In this document: positions 36,049 through 45,321 of the stretch, piece by piece
Numbering within the stretch: position 1 is the stretch's first letter
Layout of the letters: each line of letters starts with the position of its first letter
Assembly: GCA_021186555.1 (NCBI GenBank)
Contig: JAJKFL010000003.1
Location: 33,096,908-33,160,907 of the forward strand
Length of the DNA: 64,000 nucleotides
Source: Reticulitermes speratus
Taxonomy: Eukaryota; Arthropoda; Insecta; Blattodea; Rhinotermitidae
Direction: 5' to 3'
Made by a program: the position numbers and the translations under genes
The notes under the pieces: generated by a model
Databases searched by the model: none
What the model was told of the DNA's origin: nothing
What the model saw: only the letters and a program-made list of their open reading frames with translations

Positions 36049-37163
36049 ACGTTTTGGGCAATAACTTCGTGCTGTACGTTTTGGGCAGTAACTTCGTGCT
36101 GTACGTTTTGGGCAGTAACTTCGTGCTGTACGTTTTGGGCAGTAACTTCGTGCTGTACGTTTTGGGCAGTAACTTCGTGCTGTACGTTTTGGGCAGTAAC
36201 TTCGTGCTGTACGTTTTGGGCAGTAACTTCGTGCTGTACGTTTTGGGCAGTAACTTCGTGCTGTACGTTTTGGGCAGTAACTTCGTGCTGTACGTTTTGG
36301 GCAGTAACTTCGTGCTGTACGTTTTGGGCAGTAACTTCGTGCTGTACGTTTTGGGCAGTAACTTCGTGCTGTACGTTTTTTACAGTAACTTCGTGCTGTA
36401 CGTTTTGGGCAGTAACTTCGTGCTGTACGTTTTGGGCAGTAACTTCGTGCTGTACGTTTTGGGCAGTAACTTCGTGCTGTACGTTTTGGGCAGTAACTTC
36501 GTGCTGTACGTTTTGGGCAGTAACTTCGTGCTGTACGTTTTGGGCAATAACTTCGTGCTGTACGTTTTGGGCAGTAACTTCGTGCTGTACGTTTTGGGCA
36601 GTAACTTCGTGCTGTACGTTTTTTACAGTAACTTCGTGCTGTACGTTTTGGGCAATAACTTCGTGCTGTACGTTTTGGGCAATAACTTCGTGCTGTACGT
36701 TTTGGGCAATAACTTCGTGCTGTACGTTTTGGGCAGTAACTTCGTGCTGTACGTTTTGGGCAGTAATTTCGTGCTGTACGTTTTTTACAGTAACTTCGTG
36801 CTGTACGTTTTGGGCAGTAACTTCGTGCTGTACGTTTTGGGCAGTAACTTCTTGCTGTACGTTTTGGGCAATAACTTCGTGCTGTACGTTTTGGGCAGTA
36901 ACTTCGTGCTGTACGTTTTGGGCAGTAACTTCGTGCTGTACGTTTTTTACAGTAACTTCGTGCTGTACGTTTTGGGCAATAACTTCGTGCTGTACGTTTT
37001 GGGCAGTAACTTCGTGCTGTACGTTTTGGGCAGTAACTTCGTGCTGTACGTTTTGGGCAGTAACTTCGTGCTGTACGTTTTGGGCAGTAACTTCGTGCTG
37101 TACGTTTTTTACAGTAACTTCGTGCTGTACGTTTTGGGCAGTAACTTCGTGCTGTACGTTTTG
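36049..37163. repeat. 27-bp minisatellite, 41 units, with 162-bp higher-order period
   Basis: The consensus unit is ACGTTTTGGGCAGTAACTTC + GTGCTGT (27 bp). Forty-one full units run from 36049 to 37155, then a partial unit to 37163. The only common variants are GGGCA to TTTACA (five units, at about 36376, 36619, 36781, 36943 and 37105) and CAGTAAC to CAATAAC (seven units). The TTTACA variants are spaced 243, 162, 162 and 162 bp apart, so the distal part evolved as a six-unit block. Because 27 is divisible by three and the unit lacks stops in several frames, open frames of 370-440 codons exist on both strands (minus strand 35889-37211 reads NVQHEVTAQ repeats). There is no evidence that any is translated. 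Confidence 0.95.
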
Positions 37164-37406
37164 TAAGAATATTAAATATGAACATATTTCAAAAAAGTAA
37201 GAACGAATCAATATGTTAATAAGTATATAAGGTAAGAATATAAGCCTATAAAATAGCGTAGTTAGACGTAAGAATGCTGTTACATTTCATGATAAGGAAC
37301 ACAGTAAACGATATTTTTGCTAGTATTGATTTATTAAGTTTTTCAACGTGTACGAGGCAAAATACGCCTCCCAGTATAAGTAGGCCTACAGTGCAAAGGC
37401 TAAACC
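37164..37406. other. Short unannotated gap between minisatellite and LINE
   Basis: AT-rich flank. No feature recognised. Confidence 0.5.
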
Positions 37407-37426
37407 TTTCTTCTTCTTTCGTGGCT

Positions 37427-38236
37427 CTACAGTCCGTTGTGAACCTTGGCCTCTTCAACGATTTTCCGCCAGTTGTCTCGATTCTGTGCCGGTACTTTCC
37501 AATTCCTGTATCCCATTTTCCGTAGATCTTCCTCAACTCCATCCAACCACTTGGTTCTCGGTCGACCACGCCCTCTTTGTCCTCCGGGGTTTCCGCTTAA
37601 TATCTTTTTAGGTATCTCTGTATCGTCCATCCGTGCCACATGACCTGCCCATCTCAATCTTAGTGATTTTACTATTCTTCTGATGGGTGGATCTTTATAA
37701 ATGGAGTACAGCTCGTTGTTGTACTTCCTTCTCCATCTTCCTCCTTCACAGATTGGGCCTATTATTCTACGAAGTACCTTCCTCTCGAAGGTATCCAACA
37801 TTCCAATATCTCTTACTGTTAGTGGCCACGTCTCTGAAGCGTATGTGAGCACCGGTCTTATAAGTGTTTTATAAATAATGAACTTAGTGATACGAGATAG
37901 AAACCTTGAGGAAAGTAGTTTTGTTAGTGCAAAGTATGCTCTATTGGCTGCCATTAACCTCTGTTTGATTTCGTAAGATGTATCATTTGAGTATGTCACT
38001 GTCGATCCCAGATATTTAAACTGTTCAACTCTCTCAAATGTATAATCACCCACGGTTATCGAGGGTGGCATATTCTCCTTACACGCTTTCCCTGAAGCCA
38101 TGTATTTAGTTTTCGACTGGTTTATGCTCAATCCCATGTTTCTGCTAGCCTGTTCTAAGGCAATAAATGACTCTTCCATCGCCCTTCGGGATCTTGCCAC
38201 TATATCTATGTCGTCGGCATATGCTAGTATTTGCAC
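37427..38236 (-). pseudogene. LINE reverse transcriptase C-terminal half (YADD and downstream)
   Basis: A 269-codon frame. It starts with motif C, YADDIDIV (residues 6-13), which holds two catalytic aspartates of the reverse transcriptase. SINQSKTKYM, VEQFKYLGSTVTYS, ANRAYFALTKLL, LTYASETWPLTV, LRWAGHVARMDD and a basic GGQRGRGRPRTKWLDG follow, in the order expected for RTE/BovB-type polyproteins. It ends VEEAKVHNGL before a stop at 37427. The upstream RT frame is continuous in sense but displaced by one base, consistent with a single-base loss in the C run at 38255-38258 (plus strand). The listed start is not a native initiation codon. Confidence 0.9.
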
Positions 38237-38733
38237 TGATTTGTAAAAAATTGTCCCCTGCTCAACAGGTTTGATTCCCTTACCACCTTTTCTAAAACGA
38301 CATTAAATAGGAGACACGCCAGCGCGTCTCCTTGTCTTACACCATTTTGAATGTTCAGTGGCTCCGACAGCATCCCTCTAACCCTTATGTTACTTGTTAC
38401 CTCACTCATTGTCATTTTCGCTAGCCTCACTAATTTTCTGGGGGTTCCCAGTTCTCTTAGAGCATGGTATAGTTGTTCCCTATTTATACTATCATATGCA
38501 GCTTTATAATCTATAAATAGGTGATGCGTACCAATCCCTAATTCAGTTGTTTTCTCCAAGATTTGCCTCAGGGTGAAAATTTGATCTATAGTTGACTTCC
38601 CTGGGAGAAAGCCACATTGGTATGAGCCCATCTCTCTCTGAACAATCGGAAGGAGGCGTTCGAACAACACGTTAGAGAAAACCTTGTATCCCAAATTTAA
38701 GAGTGTTATTCCTCGATAGTTTCCACACTCCAT
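38224..38733 (-). pseudogene. LINE reverse transcriptase core (motifs 1-B)
   Basis: A 169-codon frame with NYRGITLLN (residues 5-13), GFLPGKSTIDQI (41-52), motif A FIDYKAAYDSI (73-83, catalytic Asp 75) and motif B GVRQGDALACLLFN (131-144). The N-terminal extension of the same frame continues upstream to a TAA stop at 38779-38781 (plus-strand TTA) that falls between MPQ and WKEG. The 3' end of the frame runs into an early stop after the frameshift that separates it from the YADD segment. Confidence 0.9.
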
Positions 38734-38781
38734 TTGATCTCCTTTCTTATAAAGGGGGCATATAATTCCTTCTTTCCATTA

Positions 38782-38955
38782 TTGTGGCATTTTCTCCTCT
38801 TCCCAAACTGAAGTTACTATTTTTAGGAGAAACTCTTCCAATTGATTGCCACCGTGCTTTAGCATTTCCGCTGGGATATTATCCGTTCCAGGCGCCTTAT
38901 TGTTCTTTAATTTCTTCATGGCTATTCTTACTTCTTCGACCTTTGGAGGTTCCGA
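38782..38955 (-). pseudogene. LINE reverse transcriptase N-terminal segment
   Basis: Minus-strand reading VEEVRIAMKKLKNNKAPGTD, then NIPAEMLKHGG and VTSVWEEEKMPQ, just before the premature stop at 38779-38781. KNNKAPGTDNIPAE is the classic block ahead of LINE reverse transcriptases. It is out of phase with the preceding piece at 38928-39212, showing a frameshift near 38955. Confidence 0.8.
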
Positions 38956-39212
38956 TTCTCATTTAATTCATCTTCCTGTTGCTCTACGTCTATGGAGCCT
39001 CTCGGTACCACTCTGGGGTTGAGAAGATCATTAAAATATCTACGCCATCTTTCGCAGATCCCTTTCTCTTCACTGATAATTCTCCAGGTTTCATCCTTAA
39101 TCAGCCTATTTTTACAACTAAAGGACTTCTGAGCATCATTTACTACTTTAAAGAATTTTCTTGCTTCATTCTGGCTCCTTAGTAACTCCATTTGTTCAGC
39201 ATTTGCTTTCAC
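38928..39212 (-). pseudogene. LINE linker between endonuclease and RT
   Basis: A 94-codon frame: NEARKFFKVVNDAQKSF, LIKDETWRIISEEKGICERW and RRYFNDLLNPR. The 'RWRRYFNDLLN' stretch precedes the RT domain in many RTE- and Jockey-like polyproteins. No catalytic residues lie in it. It connects by a frameshift near 39230 to the upstream linker frame. Confidence 0.8.
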
Positions 39213-39604
39213 CCATTCTTTCTTCGATGTATCCTCTTTTCAATTCTTCTCTTTTCTTTATAGGTTTCCTTCATTCTTCTCGTGCAGTTTCCTTGTAGTG
39301 TCCTTCTATAAGCTTTATTCTTTTCTTCAGTTACTGCCTCACACTCAGCGTCGAACCATTGAGATCTTTCTCGTCTTTTTTCCTTTCCCACTACTTCATT
39401 TGCTACACTTTCAACCGCCGTCTTTATCGCTTCCCATATTCCTTCGATGTTATTGCATCCCTCAATCTCTTCAAGGATTTCTGTTAGTCTTTCCTGGTAT
39501 CGCTCTCTAACTTCAGCTGATTCTAGAGCTGCTGTATTGTATTTCTGATTATTAGTTCTAATTCCTTTTGAAGCATTGAAATCCTTGCCCTGACTCGAGC
39601 CCAT
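39209..39604 (-). pseudogene. LINE upstream linker, Lys/Glu-rich
   Basis: A 131-codon frame with EVRERYQERLTEILEEIEG, EAIKTAVESVANEVVGKEKR, SQWFDAECEAVTEEKNKAYR and a basic helical tail. 'WFDAECEAVTEEKNKAYR' resembles the WFDEEC...KN.AR block after the endonuclease in this LINE type. The predicted helices suggest a coiled linker. The frame terminates at KNG, where the family would continue toward EWVKANAEQ in another phase. Confidence 0.8.
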
Positions 39605-39725
39605 ACCAAATAATGGTCTGAGTCTATGTTAGGTCCCCTGAGGCTTCTCACATCAAGGAGATCTGACTTATGTCTTGCGTCTCTAAACCTTTCTGTCCGC
39701 GTTATTATTAGGCTTTGCTTCAAAA
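39523..39725 (-). pseudogene. LINE endonuclease C-terminal remnant
   Basis: A 66-codon frame containing RFRDARHKSDLLDVRSLRG and NIDSDHYLVWARVRARI. The SDHYLV segment is the C-terminal SDH motif of AP-endonuclease-like (EEP) domains, including the catalytic His. Everything upstream of about 39725 is missing, which marks the 5' truncation typical of LINE insertions. Confidence 0.8.
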
Positions 39726-40933
39726 TAACAATTCAGCTTATTGTTGTTTCTTAGACCAATCTGAGGCAGGTGTGTCCAAGAGTGTCGTTGCTTGCCAAGG
39801 TGTAGGCAGTATAATTTAGATAATTTTGTGCAATTGAAAAAAGTAATAACTTAGGAGTATTAGATATTCATGTTGAACTGAAGAATACTCTGATTAAAAT
39901 GAAAGTTCGGGCTTCATAATCTTTAATGAATTAACATTCCTAAGAAATTCCTTTCTTTCCCTACATATTGACCACCAAAGTAGGATTCAGTTATTTCAGT
40001 TTAGTAAGAGAAATATTTTACGACTTCCATATTATGGAAGAACTGAAGTAGGATATTACTGTAAAGCATGGAACATAAAATCAAGTGCTGGAATGCGGGA
40101 CATCGACAAAATAGCCTAGAAAGCAACAGAAGGCTAAGGCGGTGTTACAAGCATTATTTAGGGCACAGTCAAGTAACATGCATTTGTTACGTATCGCTTA
40201 AGTGCTGTCTCCGTGAAGAGTCAGCAAACGGCGCCCTCTGGCATAGAGTACCATTTACCGTGAGATACTAATGAGTTGTTCAGGGTGGTGGTAAAGGAGT
40301 ATGGCAGTGGGGGATGAAGGTAGGTTCACGGATTAAATTTAACTGAAACCAGCCCTTTTCTTGCTCAATTCGCACTGCTGTTGGCCCAGTCTGTTATATA
40401 ATCGTGGGTGTGTCTTTCAGGAGAAATTAACTCCATAACATAAGTTATTTATTTATATTACGTAAGTTACCAGGTCAAAATCAAGGCTGCACTTTCCATT
40501 CAGGATAATACCACAGCAGTCTAATTTTACACAATTCACAGCTGGCATAACTGTAGACAAGAAGACAGAATGGACTGTAAACCCCAGAGTAATAACCCGC
40601 AAAGTGGTACGATATTTCATGCGGTTAGTCGTCGGTATTTTTACCGAGAAGAAGCAGTTTCTTTCCAGGGAGAGGTCATGAGGATTTTGCGTTGAACAAA
40701 GATGCACTGGGACTGGCCCCCGATTTTGCCTACTTAGATTTTCCGCTTTCATTTGTCATTCCATCCACGATTCCATACGTATCCATTTTTCATCTCAGTG
40801 ATTGATACTGGGCTCATTAAAATCCACAAATCCACAGAAACATATTCTCAACCTACTGCGGTGGAATAAAAACATTACACACAAATTTACCACCAACTAG
40901 TTGCACAATGTTTTATTTTTATTACACAAAACT
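39726..40933. other. Unannotated DNA
   Basis: Contains a 99-codon minus frame (40453-40752) with no recognised domain. Confidence 0.5.
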
Positions 40934-40970
40934 CCTACATGTTTCGGCTACATATCCTGGCCATCTTCAG
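40934..40970 (-). ncRNA. Hammerhead-ribozyme-like motif, near-canonical core
   Basis: Minus strand: CTGAAGATGGCCAGGATATG, then TAGCCGAAACATGTAGG. It has a perfect CTGAAGA first core, GGC/GCC stem II with a larger loop, GAAA, then a palindromic ACATGT stem III and predicted cleavage after TA. This is the best-preserved minus-strand candidate in the window and fits the minimal type of Penelope-like elements. No Penelope reverse transcriptase or GIY-YIG endonuclease was found nearby. Confidence 0.6.
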
Positions 40971-41589
40971 TGAGCTTCATGTGTGTGCGAATTAAACTGC
41001 TTCACGGAAGATATACAACATGAAATATAAAAAATCACAATAACGCACACACTTGCTGACGGCAGAGTATATCACTTTTGTTCATCGAATAGTCACTCTT
41101 CCTAAATTCTAACTTATGCCTTCTAATAGACAGAATAAAAAGATTTCAAATTTACTTAGGCCTACTTACAATTCTCAACCCAAACATGTGGCAATTCTAA
41201 GCCTACTTTAGATTACCTGAATGTTGATCAAATTAATTCCAGAAGATTTTAATCATAGAGACACGGATATAAGTTTCATTTCTCTTGATTAAGTACCTGT
41301 TACGTGTCGAGTCACCTTTGACGATAGACTTAAGTATATTAGACATTTCTATTACCATATTTGTTTATAAACTATTATCGAAGGCACAACATACTTCAAT
41401 TCTGAACTTAACACACTTTCACGGCTACTATATTAGAAGCTAAAAACCGATATATGTTTGTTCTTTGCTAAATACTATTATCTGAGTATTCTTGTTTTAT
41501 CCGAAAATTGACGTTCATAATTTCTGTAGAAATATCGCTTGGCGGCAGGCAGCGCAATGATAGCCGCTATTACAGTTTGCCGTTACTCG
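40971..41589. other. Unannotated AT-rich DNA
   Basis: Nothing recognised; possibly the decayed remainder of the hammerhead-bearing element. Confidence 0.45.
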
Positions 41590-41815
41590 GTGTCCACGCA
41601 TTTCAGTTTGTATATTTCAGTTAATATTGAGTTTAATTTTTCATTTATTCCAAGAAAGTGCTGGAAAATTTAATTCATTATTTTGCAGTTAACATTATGA
41701 GGTTCTTACCAGATTTAGGTTAAAGAATGTGCTGTAAATGCTATCTTTCGGCTCCCATTGGGCGTTACATCTCACAAACAGGTTCATCATTGTATGTCGG
41801 GGTTCTTTGGAGACA
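41590..41815 (+). repeat. Dispersed repeat, copy 1 (family G)
   Basis: TATATTTCAGTTAATATT, then CTTTCGGCTCCCATTGGGCG, AACAGGTTCATCATTG and TATGTCGGGGTTCT, match in order 49566-49690. This copy has about 70 bp more between TTAATATT and AACATTATG than the other copy. No coding sense or tRNA head. Confidence 0.65.
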
Positions 41816-41959
41816 CAACATCCTGAATGATTCCTTTCTGATCGTCTTCAGTGTGAGCATGTTCATTATGCTTAATTTTTCTTAACGTGCCCCGCAAATA
41901 AACATCGTCCTGCATTCGGATTGGTGAAGGAGGAGGCCACAACACCTTATTAGGCCTTT

Positions 41960-42215
41960 GCTCTTCTGGAATGTTATGCAGTTTACATTGGTAATTAGTT
42001 ACCGATGTTTCGAGACGACATACAACTGCCCACCTAAATATTCCAGGCATTCTTCTTGGACTGCTTAACCTTGAAGATGAGACTGATTGTTTTTCTCGAA
42101 ACCTCTGTAACTACCATTTGAATACTGAGTATAGAATTTAGAAACGGAATATTTACGGACATTTCAGAATTGCATGCTTTTCACCACGGCGGAAGCTTGA
42201 AATCCTGCAGCACCT
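41960..42215. mobile_element. Second head-to-head pair of hammerhead-linked repeats
   Basis: The left arm, minus orientation (41960-42030), contains GTCTCGAAACATCGGTAACT and CATAACATTCCAGAAGAGC. The right arm, plus orientation (42058-42120), has GGACTGCTTAACCTTGAAGA, TGATTGTTTTTCTCGAAACC and CTGTAACTACCATTTG. Beyond the right arm, CACCACGGCGGAAGCTTGAAATC (42174-42196) is the same outer segment seen at 3225-3340 and 22020-22060. The left hammerhead has lost its first core, and the right keeps TTGAAGA and GAAA with a weak stem II. Confidence 0.65.
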
Positions 42216-42373
42216 TATTACTCTCTCACCAAAAAACAGAAATTTTCGCGATGTGAACTTCTGCACTGCATAGCTAAGAAAAAAGAAAAGAAGCGGAGTC
42301 CCTTAATCCGAAAGGTGTGAAATTGTGAAACATACAGGTGTGAATTTGTGGTCTTAAAAGTGTGAGGCAAATA

Positions 42374-42432
42374 ACTGCACAATAAGCCCAAAGTGAGGTG
42401 CATCCGGAGCATCTGCCGATGGGCCCTTTCGA
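42374..42432 (+). mobile_element. SINE (family C) 3'-end fragment
   Basis: CTGCACAATAAGCCCAAAGTG, GCATCCGGAGCATCTGCCG and GGGCCCTTTCGAAGAAG align with the last 60 bp of the copy at 1-238 (GTTGCACAGTAAGACTTAAG, GCGTCCGTATCATCTGC, GGGGCCCTTC). Confidence 0.65.
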
Positions 42433-44061
42433 AGAAGAAGTATGAGACCAATAATATTATTTGCACTCATAGTATATCACAAGCCAACTTTAATGTCGTG
42501 TGATGACCTCTGGTAGGCCTACAAGCCGTAGGAAAACTGTTATTCTCAATTTTCACTTAGACCTACCCACTGCAGTGAAACTTAGAGTACTACAAAAAGA
42601 ACAAGTGTGGGGCCTACTTCTTCACCATTCACCCCATGAAGTTACAGTTTCAAAAAATGCAGTCTTCCTTTACGATCTGCGTCGAAGAGTTTTATTGTGC
42701 GTCACGCGGAATGTTCATAGAGGAAAGCTGAAGAAACCAAACGCTCTTTGACAAGAGGCGTGTCAGGTTTCCGGTGAGTGGACCTGTGTGTACAAATAAA
42801 TGGGAAGACAGGAAGTGAAAACGAAATTTAGTAGAAAAATGTGAGCCCTATACGCATACGCTTCAGATGGGGGAAAAAAATCACACAGCGCATAATACAA
42901 GAGGCAATCAGTAAAATTGAGACAATTAAAAATATGCAGGATAATTTAACCCTTTAAGGACGAAACATAATCTCTCTTCTTTAAAGACCCAAGTCCTACC
43001 GGCGGTAAACTTTCTCCATCTTGATTTCAAATACTCAAACTTAATATTGTACAGGATGAAAGACGTTGCATGTTGTGAGATACATACAGAAACACCAATG
43101 CTCCCTGTTGGCAGAACGTAGAATTTTTTAATGTTAAATTTGGTGGTATATAAAGGAACTCCTGGAGATGGAGATTGATAGATTTCTCCAATCGGTCTAC
43201 AAATTCCACGAACACTCGTTTTTTTATAGGCCCCTAGTCCTAAAGGACGAAGACTAATGTCACGTGTTTAAAGGCCACAATATTGTGAAAACACTTAAAA
43301 TTGCATAATGGAGCTTAAAGGTAGAACAAATTGTTAGCAGCGTACTGTGAGACCTACCAGTTACCTTTTCTTAATAAGGAAGAATGGAGTTTGAGTGAAC
43401 AAATAAATACAGTTCTCAAAACGCGCACGATAAACGGATATATATAAGATATTAAGAAGGAATTTGAAGTCTGATATTAACTTGTCCACTACATACTTAA
43501 AATAATACAGAAAAACATAAAGACATCAGTGACCACAGACGAAAAGAAGAGTATGAATAAAGAGGTAAAATATCCAAATACGATTAATTTGTGAATCACA
43601 ATGATCCTGACGAATTTTAATTTGAAGAGAGACTCTCACTTGTATCACAAATAAATATGCCTTTAACCCTATTTCACTGAGGAGCCTTATAACTTGTCTA
43701 TAGGCCTGTATTTCACAAAACTTAATTAAAGCAGGACTACGTATTAAGTATACATAATACCGACTCTTAGAATTAAAGCGCAGCTAAGGTTCCTTCTTTC
43801 CGAAACAATACCAGACTTTACGATGAGAAGCTACTGTCCTAACTTCAGGTGGTGATAAGGCAGAATACTAGGGTCTATCTTCTGGGTGCTGACACCGTGT
43901 ATCCTGTTAAAAGTTTATTGACTTTTCGGAGAAACGGTTTTCATGCTTCAAATGGGTTACTCCAAAAGTCGGTAACATCTATCAAATACACCGCATCATA
44001 TATTTACCAAAATACATTATTCTTTGACTTAGACCTACTTAAAATAAGGGAGCCGACTAAC
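42433..44061. other. Unannotated DNA
   Basis: Chance-length frames only (such as 42500-42751). TAAAGGACGAAG-like words occur at both 42955 and 43240 and could bound an unrecognised ~300-bp element. Confidence 0.45.
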
Positions 44062-44130
44062 GTAGTCGGCATGGTGACTAAGCTACAGGTTTTGCTACCG
44101 AGAAATCGTGGTTCGACATCTAGCAGGTGT
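44062..44130 (+). mobile_element. tRNA-like SINE head
   Basis: GTAGTCGGCATGGTGACTAAG resembles an A-box arm and GTGGTTCGACATC carries a B box (near 44109). The whole is tRNA-sized but has poor acceptor pairing, so it reads as a SINE head or tRNA pseudogene. A 113-codon frame crossing it is incidental. Confidence 0.45.
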
Positions 44131-44820
44131 AAGAGATTTTGCCCTTCTACAGATCAACTATATACTAGCGCCTACTTACCCTTCTATTAAATGACTATCG
44201 CGGGCCCTTTCCGACAGTCACCGCAGCAGAGGCATGAAGCTGCCCAGTCACCTCTGTCTGCTGCCGAGGTAAAGATTAAGTGGAGCTGTAACACTGTTCC
44301 CACTTACGCTTTCAAGACGTGCACAGGGACAACATGAAGTATGGCGCGTGAGCAACAATGAATAGTGCCTAATAATTCAATTAAAGAAACATAGTCCACA
44401 GATCAAGAAGATTTATTTACTGTCATAATGTATGTTTAACTGCATCATTCTACTGATAACATCAAGCCATAAATTACAAATAACAACCCTTATGATATTA
44501 AGGTCATCAATTTAAATTTAAAATGGAACGTGAAATTACTTTCTATCCTTCAAGGGCACGTCATTTAGAAATTAATTGCTTATAATTCCGGTTACAGCTA
44601 TGAATATTATTTTTGCACTTCCCACGAACAGCTTCAACAGCAGGTATGCCTGGTCAATGCGGTAAAATTGACGTAGGGCAGTAGATGAGAGTGTAATTAC
44701 AGTAATGCCGATATAAACATGTAAAGTAAGGATCAAGATAATTGCAATCGTAAGTGCGCAATAGGTATTTTAAGCAGACCGGTGAGGGACTAAACAAGCC
44801 TACCAATCCTTCATGATTCC
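44131..44820. other. Unannotated DNA upstream of the promoter-like block
   Basis: No element recognised. I found no convincing divergent minus-strand exon here. Confidence 0.5.
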
Positions 44821-44824
44821 ATTT

Positions 44825-45110
44825 CTGGAATGACGTCAATATTACGTCATGACTAGTAGTTAGCGGAGTCACCGCCCTCCACTATTCTCCTGTCGCGTTC
44901 CTATTGGTCCCCTTCCTAAGGTTAGGGACCTGCTGGGTTACATAAATTATGTAAAACCCTTCCCCCATTCAGAACCAAAGATGGCCGCCGTTTATATCAC
45001 AGGAGACCAATCAGGAAGCGTAAAAGTGTTGGCGGCCATAAAAGTTTTCTCCTCGCAACCGCTTCACCGCCATGACACATGCAGTTCCTCTTTTTCCCGC
45101 CAGGATTGAT
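44825..45110 (+). promoter_or_regulatory. Promoter-like cluster of transcription-factor motifs
   Basis: Within 290 bp: a palindromic CRE TGACGTCA (44831-44838) and half-CRE TTACGTCA (44842-44849); an inverted CCAAT box ATTGG (44903-44907); AAGATGGCCGCC (44978-44989), a YY1-like site; CCAAT (45007-45011); GGCGGCCAT (45031-45039), the exact reverse complement of part of the YY1-like site; and TTTCCCGC (45093-45100), an E2F-type site. The block is GC-richer than its surroundings and has no TATA box, as expected of a housekeeping or cell-cycle promoter. A candidate coding exon begins 210 bp downstream. Alternative: a transposon with fortuitous sites. Confidence 0.45.
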
Positions 45111-45321
45111 TTTAACAGATTTTATATTTCACATCAATCGTATGTTTGAAAAGCGTTATCTGGAAGTCAGGTTACTGTTTCGGGTAATTAAATAAATCTT
45201 ATATTAAATACAGGGCTTGCAAAATTATAAATTGCATTTAAATGCTGTGAATATCCACATATGACCTGCAATTGAATAACTGAATTTGCCGGTCTTTAAA
45301 TTTTGCGACCTCAATCCCAAC

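Larger units (their letters stand above)
37407..39725 (-). mobile_element. 5'-truncated, disabled LINE (RTE/BovB-like by architecture)
   Basis: A 2.3-kb minus-strand non-LTR retrotransposon. In 5'-3' order it holds the last ~50 residues of an AP-type endonuclease, a linker, a reverse transcriptase with all main motifs, and a C-terminal region with KYLGST, SETWPLT and RWAGHV blocks. Its 3' end is a very short UTR ending in an AAGAAGAAG-rich stretch near 37407. Such elements copy their RNA into a nicked target; this copy cannot, because most of the endonuclease is missing and the frame is broken at least four times (near 39230, 38955, 38780 and 38256). The clade call rests on domain order and C-terminal motifs only. 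Confidence 0.9.

Noticed and set aside
36054..37166. Four overlapping 370-440 codon frames
   Set aside because: All follow from a 27-bp unit without stops. No start context, promoter or codon signal favours any frame.
44654..44872. Divergent minus-strand gene from the promoter-like block
   Set aside because: The 72-codon frame starts inside the CRE region and shows no donor or recognisable protein.
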